Of a DNA stretch of 64,000 nucleotides, positions 42,872 to 51,080 are shown one piece after another. Each line of letters begins with the position of its first letter. Position 1 is the stretch's first letter. The stretch is from Blastococcus sp. Lineage in GTDB: Bacteria > Actinomycetota > Actinomycetes > Mycobacteriales > Geodermatophilaceae. Below the pieces are notes generated by a model that saw only the letters and a program-made list of their open reading frames with translations, ran no database searches and was not told the DNA's origin. The stretch covers positions 1 to 64,000 of the forward strand of contig JAODNN010000028.1 of the NCBI GenBank assembly GCA_025465355.1. The letters run 5' to 3'. Made by a program: the position numbers and the translations under genes.

Positions 42872-43737
42872 CGCGCGATCCTCTCGGCATACGGGAACAA
42901 ACGGGCGTAGAGCGTGCGGAAGAACAGATCGGTGATCAGGCCGAGGACGCCGATCGTCAGGACGCCGGCGATGACCTGGTCGGTGCGCAGGAACCGACCG
43001 GCCGAGAGGATCACGTAACCGATCCCGGACTGCGCGGCCACCAACTCGGCCACCACGACGTAGGTCCAGGCCCACCCGGAGGCGATGCGCAACAGGTCGA
43101 CGACCTGCGGCATGGTCGCCGGCAGCAGCACGTGGAAGAACGCCCGCTTCCGCGAGGCGCCCAGCGTGTAGGAGGCGCTGAGGTAGTCCTTCGGGGTGGC
43201 CGACGCCGCGTCCGCCACGATGAGGCACAACGGGAAGAACACCCCGATGAAGATCAGACCCGCCTTCTCCGCCTCCCCGATGCCCATCCAGATGATGAGC
43301 AGTGAGATGAAGGCCGTGGCCGGCATGTACCGCGCCGCAGCGATGAGCGGCTCCAGGAACGCCTGGACGACCCGGAGCGAACCCATGGCGATGCCGATCG
43401 GCACGGCCAGCACCGCAGCGAGGGCGAATCCGACGAGGATCCGGAAGGCGCTGGCCCCGATGTCCTGCAGGAACCCGAAGTCGACGACCAGCGTGTAGAA
43501 CGCGCGGCCCACGTCCGACGGGCTGGGCAGGAAGAACGGCTCGACCCACCCCGTGTAGGTGACCACCGACCAGACGGCCAGGACGGTCGCGAAGCCGGCG
43601 ACGCCGAGGCTCAGCGTCCAGGTCCGCGGGATGGCGGTCATGAGATCCATCCGCCGCGGACGACGGGCCCGGGCGGGCGCCCCCGGGTCCGTCGTCCCGG
43701 GGGCGCCCGCTAGGGCCTGCACCTCATCCGAGGTCAC
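42868..43737 (-). CDS. ABC transporter permease, NitT/TauT family
   Basis: A 289-residue membrane subunit with about six helices. It has WVEPFFLPSPSDVG and the EAA-loop region ASRKRAFFHVLLPATMPQVV which docks the ATPase. The N-terminal ~35 residues are hydrophilic. Its start overlaps the end of the binding-protein gene by 14 bp; its stop overlaps the ATPase start. Confidence 0.93.
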   Translation of the reverse strand: MTSDEVQALAGAPGTTDPGAPARARRPRRMDLMTAIPRTWTLSLGVAGFATVLAVWSVVTYTGWVEPFFLPSPSDVGRAFYTLVVDFGFLQDIGASAFRILVGFALAAVLAVPIGIAMGSLRVVQAFLEPLIAAARYMPATAFISLLIIWMGIGEAEKAGLIFIGVFFPLCLIVADAASATPKDYLSASYTLGASRKRAFFHVLLPATMPQVVDLLRIASGWAWTYVVVAELVAAQSGIGYVILSAGRFLRTDQVIAGVLTIGVLGLITDLFFRTLYARLFPYAERIAR

Positions 43738-44746
43738 GGGCGAACTCCGGTGCGATCGCCTCCGACGCGTCGACCGGCGTGTCGATCTTCCCCTTGGACT
43801 TCCAGAAGTCGCTCGCCGACTTGAAGACCGTGAACAGCGGACCGTCCGTGCCGGCGGCGCCCATGAAGGTCTTGTTGCCGTCGAGGCCGACCATCCGGGT
43901 GGAGGCCAGCAGCGGGGCGACCTCCGAGACGCTGATCTTGTTCACGTCGGCCACGGTCTTGGCGGTGGCGTCCTTGTCCGAGTCCATGAACGCGTAGGCG
44001 TCGATGAGGGCCTCGAGGAACTTCTTCACCGTCTCGGGGTGATCCGCGACGATGTCCTTGTGGAAGCCGATGCCGTCGGCCATGACCTGCGCGTACTCGT
44101 CGCCCTTGGTGTTCAGGAGCAGGTGCCCCTTGGGGTTCTTCTGCAGTGCCGTGGTGAGCCAGGGTTCCCAGGTCGCGGCGGCGTCGACCTGACCGGCCGC
44201 GAAGGCCGCACCGGCCTGGTCGGACGTCATGTTCTGCACCTTGACGTCACTGAGCGACAGCCCCGCCTTGTCCAGCACGTAGGCGAGCAGGAACTCCATC
44301 GTGGAGCCCTCGTTGACGGCGATCTTCTTGCCCTTGAGGTCTTCGACGCTCTGGATGTCCTTGGACGCGAGGATCCCCTCGCCGCCGTTGGCGGTGTCGG
44401 GAATCCACACGATCTTCGCCGGGGCGCCCGACGCGATGGCGTGCGAGAAGGTGTCGACGGTGGTCGCCACCGCCTCCACCTCCTTGGCCTTGAGCGCGTT
44501 GAAGCGATCGGCCGGGTCCTCGATCGGCACCAGCTCGACGTTGACTCCGTGCTTCTTGTAGAAGCCCTGGTCGCGGGCGACGTACATGGGCGCGAATCCG
44601 ACCCAGGAGGAGAGGGCGATCCGCACTGTGGGCGGGGCTTGGGAGTCGGAGCCGGTGGAGGAGCCGCCACCACCGCACGCGGAGAGTGCCAGCAACACGG
44701 TGGATGCCAACCCGATCGTCACCAGGGATGCACGGGAGAAGCGCAT
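43724..44746 (-). CDS. Solute-binding lipoprotein of the NitT/TauT ABC importer
   Basis: A 340-residue lipoprotein. The signal peptide ends with lipobox LSAC (Cys24) and a Gly/Ser linker. The mature part (VRIALSSWVGFAPMYVARDQ; KKIAVNEGSTMEFLLAYVLD; TWEPWLTTAL) belongs to the SsuA/TauA/ThiY-like family that binds small anions, sulfonates or heteroaromatic compounds. The ligand is unknown; flanking HutU and CoA enzymes suggest an imidazole acid. It lies 43 bp after hutU. Confidence 0.92.
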   Translation of the reverse strand: MRFSRASLVTIGLASTVLLALSACGGGGSSTGSDSQAPPTVRIALSSWVGFAPMYVARDQGFYKKHGVNVELVPIEDPADRFNALKAKEVEAVATTVDTFSHAIASGAPAKIVWIPDTANGGEGILASKDIQSVEDLKGKKIAVNEGSTMEFLLAYVLDKAGLSLSDVKVQNMTSDQAGAAFAAGQVDAAATWEPWLTTALQKNPKGHLLLNTKGDEYAQVMADGIGFHKDIVADHPETVKKFLEALIDAYAFMDSDKDATAKTVADVNKISVSEVAPLLASTRMVGLDGNKTFMGAAGTDGPLFTVFKSASDFWKSKGKIDTPVDASEAIAPEFARDLG

Positions 44747-44789
44747 TGCACAACCTTCTTTCGGTAGAAGAGCGTTGCTTGCGGGCGGG

Positions 44790-46448
44790 CTACTTCTCGA
44801 CGAATCCCTTGACGTCGCCGACTTCCTTGAGGGTCTCGATGGATGACTGGTAGCCGGCGTCCGCGTGGCGGACCACGCCGATCCCGGTGTCCCCGGTGAG
44901 GACGGCTGCCAGGCGGTCGTTCGCCTCGGGGGACCCGTCCGCGATGACCGTGACGCCGGAGCTCTGGAAATAGCCGGCGTAACCGGAGCCCCCGGCATGG
45001 ATCGCCACGAGGTCCGCGCCCGCGCCGGAGTTGAGGAGGGCGTTGAGCAGTGGCCAGTCCGACACCGCATCCGACCCGTCGGGCATCCCCTCGGTCTCCC
45101 GCAGCGGCTGCGCCACACCTCCGGTGTCCAGGTGGTCGCGGGTGAAGGCGATCGGACCCCGCAGCCGACCGTCGGCCACCGCGGCGTTCACGAGGAGCGC
45201 GAACCGTGCGCGCTCGCCGTGGCCCAGCCAGCCGATCCGGGCGGGGAGCCCCTGGAACTGCACGTGCTTCTGGGCGAGGGGCACCCAGGCGGCGGCCAGG
45301 CTGGAGGGGAACTCGTCGCACACGAGCTGATCGAGGACGGCGATGTCGTCGGGATCCCCCGACGTCGCGATCCACCGGAAGGGGCCGATGCCCCGGCAGA
45401 AGAGCGGCCGGATGTACTCGGGAATGAAGCCGGAGATGGACGGCGCCTCCTCGACACCGCCGAGTCGCGCCTGTTCCCGGATGTTGTTGCCGTACTCGAA
45501 CACGACGGCGCCGGCCGCCCGCCACGCGAGCATCGCCTTGACGTGTTCGACCATGGAGGCCCGCGCCTTCGTGCGGATCTCGTCGGGAGACGTGCGGCGC
45601 GCCTCCTGCACGGCGGCCAGGTCGTAGCCGATCGGGACGTACCCGTACAGGGCGTCGTGCGCGGAGGTCTGGTCGGTGACGACGTCGGGCACAACGCCCC
45701 TGCGGACCATCTCCGGGAGCAGTTCGGCCGCGTTACCGAGCAGGCCGATGGAGAGGGGCTCGCCCGCCGCCACGGCGTGCTGCGCCCACTCGAGGGCCTC
45801 GTCCAGCGAGGACGTGGACCGCTGCAGGTAGCCGGTCTCGATCCGCTTCTCGATCCGGGACGGGTCCACCTCGGCGCAGATGGCGACCCCACCGGCGAGG
45901 ACGACGCCCAGCGGCTGGGCGCCGCCCATCCCGCCGAGCCCGGCCGTGATCACCAGGCGACCGGCCAGCGTGTCCTGGTCGAAGTGCTTGCGCGCGACCT
46001 CGACGAACGTCTGGTAGGTCCCCTGGACGATGCCCTGGGAGCCGATGTACTGCCAGTCACCGGCGGTGTATCCGCCGAACATCGTCAGCCCGCGCTTCTC
46101 GAGCTCCTCGAAGTGCTCGGGGGTGGCCCACCGTCCGACGATGTTGCTGGTCGCCATGAGGATCAGCGGCGCGTGGAAGCCGCTCTTGAAGACGCCGACC
46201 GGCTTCCCGGACTGGATGACGAGAGTCTCGTCGTCCTCGAGTTCCCGCAGAAGGGCAATGGTGCGGGAAAGGGCTTCGTGATTACGGGCAGCCTTGGCCG
46301 TTCCCGCGTAGACGACCAGATTCTCGGGGTGCTCACCATTGGTGAGGGTGTTCTCCAGCATCCTCAGCAGCACCTCTTGTCGCCAGCCCTTGCACCGGAG
46401 CTCCGGGCCGATGTGCAGCTGCGGGATACCGCCTGTCGTGCTCGCCAT
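44790..46448 (-). CDS. hutU: Urocanate hydratase
   Basis: A 552-residue NAD-dependent urocanase converting urocanate to 4-imidazolone-5-propionate. NAD-binding ITAGLGGMGGAQPLGVVLAG, FGGYTAGDWQYIGSQGIVQG and the active-site Cys region RPLFCRGIGPFRW are all present; length is standard. ATG at 46448 has GGAGA upstream. A promoter with a palindromic operator lies about 300 bp upstream. No histidine ammonia-lyase gene is in the window. Confidence 0.97.
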   Translation of the reverse strand: MASTTGGIPQLHIGPELRCKGWRQEVLLRMLENTLTNGEHPENLVVYAGTAKAARNHEALSRTIALLRELEDDETLVIQSGKPVGVFKSGFHAPLILMATSNIVGRWATPEHFEELEKRGLTMFGGYTAGDWQYIGSQGIVQGTYQTFVEVARKHFDQDTLAGRLVITAGLGGMGGAQPLGVVLAGGVAICAEVDPSRIEKRIETGYLQRSTSSLDEALEWAQHAVAAGEPLSIGLLGNAAELLPEMVRRGVVPDVVTDQTSAHDALYGYVPIGYDLAAVQEARRTSPDEIRTKARASMVEHVKAMLAWRAAGAVVFEYGNNIREQARLGGVEEAPSISGFIPEYIRPLFCRGIGPFRWIATSGDPDDIAVLDQLVCDEFPSSLAAAWVPLAQKHVQFQGLPARIGWLGHGERARFALLVNAAVADGRLRGPIAFTRDHLDTGGVAQPLRETEGMPDGSDAVSDWPLLNALLNSGAGADLVAIHAGGSGYAGYFQSSGVTVIADGSPEANDRLAAVLTGDTGIGVVRHADAGYQSSIETLKEVGDVKGFVEK

Positions 46449-46853
46449 TCTTTGTCTCCTCGGTCCTGCGCGAAAGGCGTGAGGACGCCGGTCCTCCGAC
46501 AATTCTGATGAAAAGGCGATCTGTGCTGAGAGAGTGCGGAGCGGGGTGGTCGGTGACGGGAGCGGCCGGCACGTCAGTGCGGGCGCGCCCCTCGCCGGCG
46601 CGGCGAGGACCCATCGGCCCTCGGCGTCAGGCGAGGTGCATGCCCGCCCGTGGTGCTGCTCGGCCCGTAGTCGGGCGAGCTCCTCGGACCTGTGCCACTC
46701 GCCATCGCGAACCACCTCGTGAGTTCATTCGGCCAACCGCTTGGCGGGACACTAAGCCGCTAGACGGTAAGAAGTCAACGGTCTTTCGTGGCCGACCGGG
46801 CCCCGTCGGAACGGGAATTCCGCAGGTCACCGGGCCGTGACACAACCGTCACC
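46449..46853. other. Region between hutI and hutU: promoter and long leader
   Basis: 405 bp. A minus-strand promoter is visible (TTGACT at 46773-46778, 17-bp spacer, TTAGTG at 46750-46755), giving hutU a leader of about 290 nt. The leader contains a 33-codon ATG frame (46627-46728) right after the predicted start of transcription, of unknown meaning. No riboswitch is recognised. Confidence 0.45.
46750..46778 (-). promoter_or_regulatory. hutU promoter with IclR-type operator in the spacer
   Basis: -35 TTGACT and -10 TTAGTG are 17 bp apart. The spacer holds CCGTCTAGCGG (46757-46767), which recurs with one change upstream of hutI. A repressor bound there would block RNA polymerase. The IclR gene of this block is the obvious candidate. 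Confidence 0.55.
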
Positions 46854-48140
46854 TCAGCCCCACGCGGCGCTGCCGACGGGGTTGCACGCGACGACCTCAC
46901 CGGCCTTGATCACCCGGTCGACGAGGTTCGTGCCGAACCTGTTCAGCACCATGCCGTGCTCGGGCACCTGCCAGATGACGAGGTCGGCGATCTTGCCCGG
47001 CTCCAGGCTGCCGCGGTCGTGGTCGCGACCGAGCGACTTCGCGGCGTTGATCGTGGCCATGTGCCAGACCTGCGAGTACGACAGGCGGAAGAGCCGGGCG
47101 GCCAGTTGCATGGCGGTCTGCATGGACAGCGTCGGACTCGTCCCCGGGTTGTAGTCCGTGGAGACGGCGATGCAGACGCCCAGCTCCACCATCTTCGCCA
47201 CCAGAGACGGGAAGTGCCCCTTGGGCGCAACCGCGGGCACAGCACCGTCAGCAGCGGGGACGAGTTCCAGCAGGTGGTGGGTCACGCCGGGGACGAGCAC
47301 GGCGACGCACGAGGACCGGGCCAGCTTGCGCAGGTCTGCCTCCGACGCGTAGTCGAGGTGATCCACCGACGCGGCACCGATGTCGGCGGCGAACCCGGCG
47401 CCTCCCGCGTGCCCGGTCTGGTCGCCGTGCACCCGCACGCCGAGCCCGGCCGCCCGAGCAGCCAGGGCCAGGCGGGTGCACTCCTCGAGCGAGAACCCGA
47501 TCGGGTCGAGGCAGACGTCGCAGTACTCGGTCAGGGGCGCCACCTCCGGCAGCATGGCGATGACCGAATCGATGAACTCGCCGGAACGCCCGCGAAACTC
47601 GGCCGGGAGCACCTGCGCACCGAAGAAGGTGCTGATGACGTCCACCGGGTGGGCGCGCAGGCTGTCCGCGACCTCGAGCAGGCGGAGCTCGACCTGCCGG
47701 TTGGCCCCGTAACCGCTCTTGGTCTCCAGCGTCGTCGTCCCGTGGTGCAGAGCGACGTCGAGGTCCGCCATGGCGCGCGTGCGCAGCACGTCCGCCGACG
47801 CGGCGGCCGTGTGCTGGAACGTCGTGCGGATCCCGTCGTCGATGGACCGCGGCCGGTTGCCGACCAGGTCCTCCCACTCCAGGTGCCGGCTGCCGGCGTG
47901 CACGAGATGGGTGTGCGGATCGACCAGCCCGGGCGACACCAGGCGACCGGCCGCGCTGACCACCGTCTCGCTGCGGTACGCGGCGGTGATCGTGGCGGTG
48001 TCGCCCACGGCCACGATGCGGCCGCCGTGGATGGCGACGGCCCCGAGCGGGATGACCTCGAGACGGTCGAGGTCAGCGCCGCGGGCCCCCCCCGGAGTCG
48101 TCCGGCAGGTGACCAGCTCCGCCGCATCCACCACCAGCAT
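46854..48140 (-). CDS. hutI: Imidazolonepropionase
   Basis: A 428-residue metal-dependent amidohydrolase opening the imidazolone ring to N-formimino-L-glutamate. Motifs: LVDPHTHLVHAGSR, GVRVHGDQTGHAGG, DHLDYASEADL and VSTDYNPGTSP carry the metal/catalytic His and Asp. ATG 48140 (MLVVDAAELV, with GGGAG upstream) is preferred; ATG 48194 would add 18 residues without homology. It lies downstream of the IclR gene and upstream of hutU, each with its own operator. Confidence 0.96.
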   Translation of the reverse strand: MLVVDAAELVTCRTTPGGARGADLDRLEVIPLGAVAIHGGRIVAVGDTATITAAYRSETVVSAAGRLVSPGLVDPHTHLVHAGSRHLEWEDLVGNRPRSIDDGIRTTFQHTAAASADVLRTRAMADLDVALHHGTTTLETKSGYGANRQVELRLLEVADSLRAHPVDVISTFFGAQVLPAEFRGRSGEFIDSVIAMLPEVAPLTEYCDVCLDPIGFSLEECTRLALAARAAGLGVRVHGDQTGHAGGAGFAADIGAASVDHLDYASEADLRKLARSSCVAVLVPGVTHHLLELVPAADGAVPAVAPKGHFPSLVAKMVELGVCIAVSTDYNPGTSPTLSMQTAMQLAARLFRLSYSQVWHMATINAAKSLGRDHDRGSLEPGKIADLVIWQVPEHGMVLNRFGTNLVDRVIKAGEVVACNPVGSAAWG

Positions 48141-48204
48141 GTCGACGGTCTCCCGGGCATGGGTGCCCAGATCCGCCACTCGTCCATCTACCATGGTGCG
48201 GGAC

Positions 48205-48221
48205 CATATACCGCTAGATGG
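48205..48221 (-). promoter_or_regulatory. hutI promoter/operator
   Basis: CCATCTAGCGG (48211-48221, minus strand) matches the hutU operator CCGTCTAGCGG at 10 of 11 positions and directly precedes a TATATG -10-like box (48205-48210). The -35 box is weak, as for an activator-assisted or tightly repressed promoter. Confidence 0.5.
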
Positions 48222-48257
48222 TTAGTGGGGTGTCATCTCCCACCCGCCGCGTCCGGC

Positions 48258-48956
48258 TCAGGCGCCGAGCAACTGCGAGAGCCGCTGCGCCCGATTGGCG
48301 ACCGCCCTCGCCATCCGCTCCACCTGCTCATCGTCGATGCGGTAGGTGGGTCCTGCGCAGCTGAGGGCCGCAACCACGGTCTCCCCCTTGCTGTCCCAGA
48401 TCGGGGACGCAACCGCGGTCACGCCGGGCTCCACCGTGTCCCGAGTCGTCGCCACGCCGCCCCGAGCCGCCTTGCCCAGCAACGCGGCGCCGATGGCCGT
48501 GCCCTCGAGCGGCCAGGTCCGCCCCATCCAGGCGGTGTGGCGGATGGGCTGCGAACTGTCCACGTGGCGCACGTAGACGGCCTGGTCGCCGCTGCGCACC
48601 GCCAGGTAGGCCGACTCCCCCGTCTCCCTGGCCAGCCCCTCCAACTCCGGTCCGGCAGCCTCGATGAGCGGAACCGTCTTGATGCGCGACGCGAGAGCGA
48701 GCAGGCGGACGCCAGGCCGGTATCGGCCGGCGGTGTCGCGCTCCACGACCTCCTCGTCCTCCAGGGTGCGCAGCAGCCGCGCGACCGTCGTCACCGGGAG
48801 GCCCGCCAGCCGCGCCGCGTCGGCGAGGCTCACACCGCCCTCGCTGCCCCGCTCCAGCGCGCCGGTCACGGCGTCGAGGAGCAGCAATGCGCGCGAGACG
48901 CTCCTGACTCCCCCGCCCGCGCCACCCGTCTCGTCGGAAAGGTTCCGCTCGCTCAT
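48258..48956 (-). CDS. IclR-family transcriptional regulator
   Basis: A 232-residue IclR-type regulator. The N-terminal winged helix (SVSRALLLLDAVTGAL; SLADAARLAGLPVTTVARLL) precedes an effector domain (ETGESAYLAVRSGDQAVYVR; GTAIGAALLGKAA). It probably senses an intermediate of the catabolic block and binds the operators before hutI and hutU. ATG at 48956. Its own upstream region carries a perfect 20-bp palindrome. Confidence 0.92.
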   Translation of the reverse strand: MSERNLSDETGGAGGGVRSVSRALLLLDAVTGALERGSEGGVSLADAARLAGLPVTTVARLLRTLEDEEVVERDTAGRYRPGVRLLALASRIKTVPLIEAAGPELEGLARETGESAYLAVRSGDQAVYVRHVDSSQPIRHTAWMGRTWPLEGTAIGAALLGKAARGGVATTRDTVEPGVTAVASPIWDSKGETVVAALSCAGPTYRIDDEQVERMARAVANRAQRLSQLLGA

Positions 48957-49046
48957 ACTGACTCCGTCATCTGGCCCGGCACACCGACATCCAAGCACAA
49001 ACACCGGGACGCGCATCGAAGTCGATTTCGACGCGTTTACAACGGC

Positions 49047-49066
49047 CCCGTAATGACCATTACGGG
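49047..49066. promoter_or_regulatory. Perfect 20-bp palindrome upstream of the iclR gene
   Basis: CCCGTAATG-AC-CATTACGGG, 9-bp arms, centred about 100 bp before the IclR start codon, in a stretch less GC-rich than its surroundings. Likely an operator, possibly for autoregulation. A second, weaker inverted repeat (TCGAA..TTCGA) lies between it and the gene. Confidence 0.5.
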
Positions 49067-49231
49067 ACACGCCCGGAACCCCACCGAGCAGTTGTCGCTG
49101 CCACCGGATTTCATATCGGAGGATTTCGCGCGCCGCCGGACGGGAACCGGAAATATCTGCACGCCGGCCGCAGGATGGCTTTCTGACCCCAGGACAGCGT
49201 GCCGCGAAGACGTGATCGACAGCGCGCGCCC

Positions 49232-50890
49232 TCAGCCGCCGTTCCTCAGCCGGGCCCGGAGCTCCGTCCGGCGGATCTTCCCGCTGATCGTCTTCGGCAG
49301 CTCGTCCACGAAGTGGATCTCCCGGGGGTACTTGTACGGAGCCGTCACCGTCTTGACGTGGTCCTGCAGCTCGCGCGCCAGCTCGTCGGACGGTTTCCCG
49401 CCGGGCGCGAGGATGACGAACGCGGTGACTATCTCGGTGCGGTCGGGGTCAGGCTTGCCGACGACCGCCGCTTCCATGACGGCCGGGTGCTCCACGAGCG
49501 CGCTCTCGACCTCGAACGGGCCGATGCGGTAGGCGCTCGAGGTGATCACGTCGTCGGAGCGACCCTCGAACCACAGGTAGCCGTCCTCGTCCTTGGCGGC
49601 CTTGTCGCCGGTGTAGTACCAGCCGTCCCGGAACACGGCGGCGGTGGCGTCCGGGTCGTTGTAGTAGCCGCGGAACAGGCCGATCGGTCGGGGTTCGGTT
49701 TGCACGCAGATGTTGCCGACGGTGCCCGGCTCCACCGGCTGACCGTCGTCGTCGAGCACGTCCACGACGTAACCGGGTGTGGGGCGCCCCATCGAGCCGG
49801 GCCGCACCTCCATGCCGCGGTAATTGGCCACGATGTTGGTGGTCTCCGTCTGGCCGTACCCGTCGTAGACGGTCAGGCCCCCGGTGCCCTCCTTCCACGC
49901 GCGCATCACCTCCGGGTTGAGTGGCTCGCCCGCGCTGGTGCAGTGCCGCAGTGCGGACAGGTCGTAGGCACTCGCATCCGCCTGCACGAGCAGCCGGTAG
50001 AGCGTGGGCGGCGCGCAGAAGGAGGTGATGCGGTGCCTGGCGAGCATCCGGAGGATGGTGTCTGCGTCCGGCTTGCCGAGTTGCACCTGCACCACGGTGG
50101 CGCGTTCGTGCCACTGCCCGAACAGGCCGCCCCACGTGGCCTTGGCCCAGCCGGTGTCCGAGACGGTCCAGTGGAGGTCGCCCGCGCGCAGGTCCTGCCA
50201 GAACCGGGCGGTGATCACGTGGCCCAGCCCGTAGGAGGCCTGCGTGTGCAGCACCATCTTCGGCTGGGCCACCGTGCCGCTCGTGAAATAGATGAGCATC
50301 GGGTCGTCGGCGGCCGTGGGGTCCTGCGGCGTGCCGCCGTCCCCGGCCGATTCCATCAGCGCGCTGAGAGAGTGCCATCCGTCCGGCGCCCCGGCGCCTG
50401 AACAGATCACGTGCCGCAGCGTCGGCAGGTCGCCCACCACGCTCTGCACCTTCGCCGCTCCGGCCTCGTCGGTGATCGCGGCGACGGCGCCGGACCGGTT
50501 GATGCGGTAGGCGATGTCCTTCCCGGTCAGCATGTTCGGCCCGGGCAGCGGGACCGCGCCGATCCGGATGGCGCCCAGCACCGCCGCGTACCAGGCCGGC
50601 ACCCGGGGCAACATGACGAAGACCCGGTCGCCCTTGCCGATGCCCAGCTGCTGCAGGGCCCGGGCGGCGCGCCGGGAGTCGGCGGCGAGGTCGGCGACGG
50701 TCTGACGTGCCACGACATCGCCGGCTGCGTCCAGGGTGAGCAGCGCCGGGGCATCGGGTTCCTCGGCGGCCCACCGTTCGACGATGTCCAGCACCGGGTT
50801 GAAACGTGCAGGAGGCTCGAGCACGAATTCCCGCCGCGCCTGGTCGTAGTCGACCAGGTTGGGGACGACGTTCCTCGACGGTGTGCTCAT
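49232..50890 (-). CDS. Acyl-CoA synthetase (AMP-forming)
   Basis: A 552-residue ANL-superfamily ligase of the medium-chain/benzoate-type group. Motifs: LIYFTSGTVAQPKMVLH (P-loop), VYDGYGQTETTN, WYYTGDKAAKDEDGYLWFEG and the C-terminal catalytic Lys in PKTISGKIRRTEL. It makes an acyl-CoA from a free acid, ATP and CoA. It has its own promoter with a palindrome and probably feeds the acyl-CoA dehydrogenase of the block. Confidence 0.94.
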   Translation of the reverse strand: MSTPSRNVVPNLVDYDQARREFVLEPPARFNPVLDIVERWAAEEPDAPALLTLDAAGDVVARQTVADLAADSRRAARALQQLGIGKGDRVFVMLPRVPAWYAAVLGAIRIGAVPLPGPNMLTGKDIAYRINRSGAVAAITDEAGAAKVQSVVGDLPTLRHVICSGAGAPDGWHSLSALMESAGDGGTPQDPTAADDPMLIYFTSGTVAQPKMVLHTQASYGLGHVITARFWQDLRAGDLHWTVSDTGWAKATWGGLFGQWHERATVVQVQLGKPDADTILRMLARHRITSFCAPPTLYRLLVQADASAYDLSALRHCTSAGEPLNPEVMRAWKEGTGGLTVYDGYGQTETTNIVANYRGMEVRPGSMGRPTPGYVVDVLDDDGQPVEPGTVGNICVQTEPRPIGLFRGYYNDPDATAAVFRDGWYYTGDKAAKDEDGYLWFEGRSDDVITSSAYRIGPFEVESALVEHPAVMEAAVVGKPDPDRTEIVTAFVILAPGGKPSDELARELQDHVKTVTAPYKYPREIHFVDELPKTISGKIRRTELRARLRNGG

Positions 50891-51014
50891 GACGGGTCTG
50901 CCTCTCGATGCGCTGTGGGAGCGGATGCGGGGAGATCGGAGGTGCCTGGGCACAGGCCGGCGACGGTCAGTGCTCGACCGCCGAGAGAAGCCGACGGCGG
51001 GGATGGACGAGATC

Positions 51015-51041
51015 GTGACGAGCGTCACTGAGGGTTGTCAA
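51015..51041 (-). promoter_or_regulatory. Promoter of the acyl-CoA synthetase gene with palindromic operator
   Basis: Minus-strand TTGACA (51036-51041) is a consensus -35. The palindrome GTGACG-AG-CGTCAC (51015-51028) fills the spacer and the weak -10 region. GTGAC/GTCAC half-sites recur at 51741-51764 upstream of the XRE-cupin gene, hinting that this regulator acts on both. Confidence 0.5.
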
Positions 51042-51080
51042 GCAACACCGAACACGGGTCCACCAGCACTTGACTCGACG

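Noticed and set aside
46627-46728. Leader ORF before hutU as a real gene
   Set aside because: No ribosome binding site or similarity; kept only as a comment on the leader.
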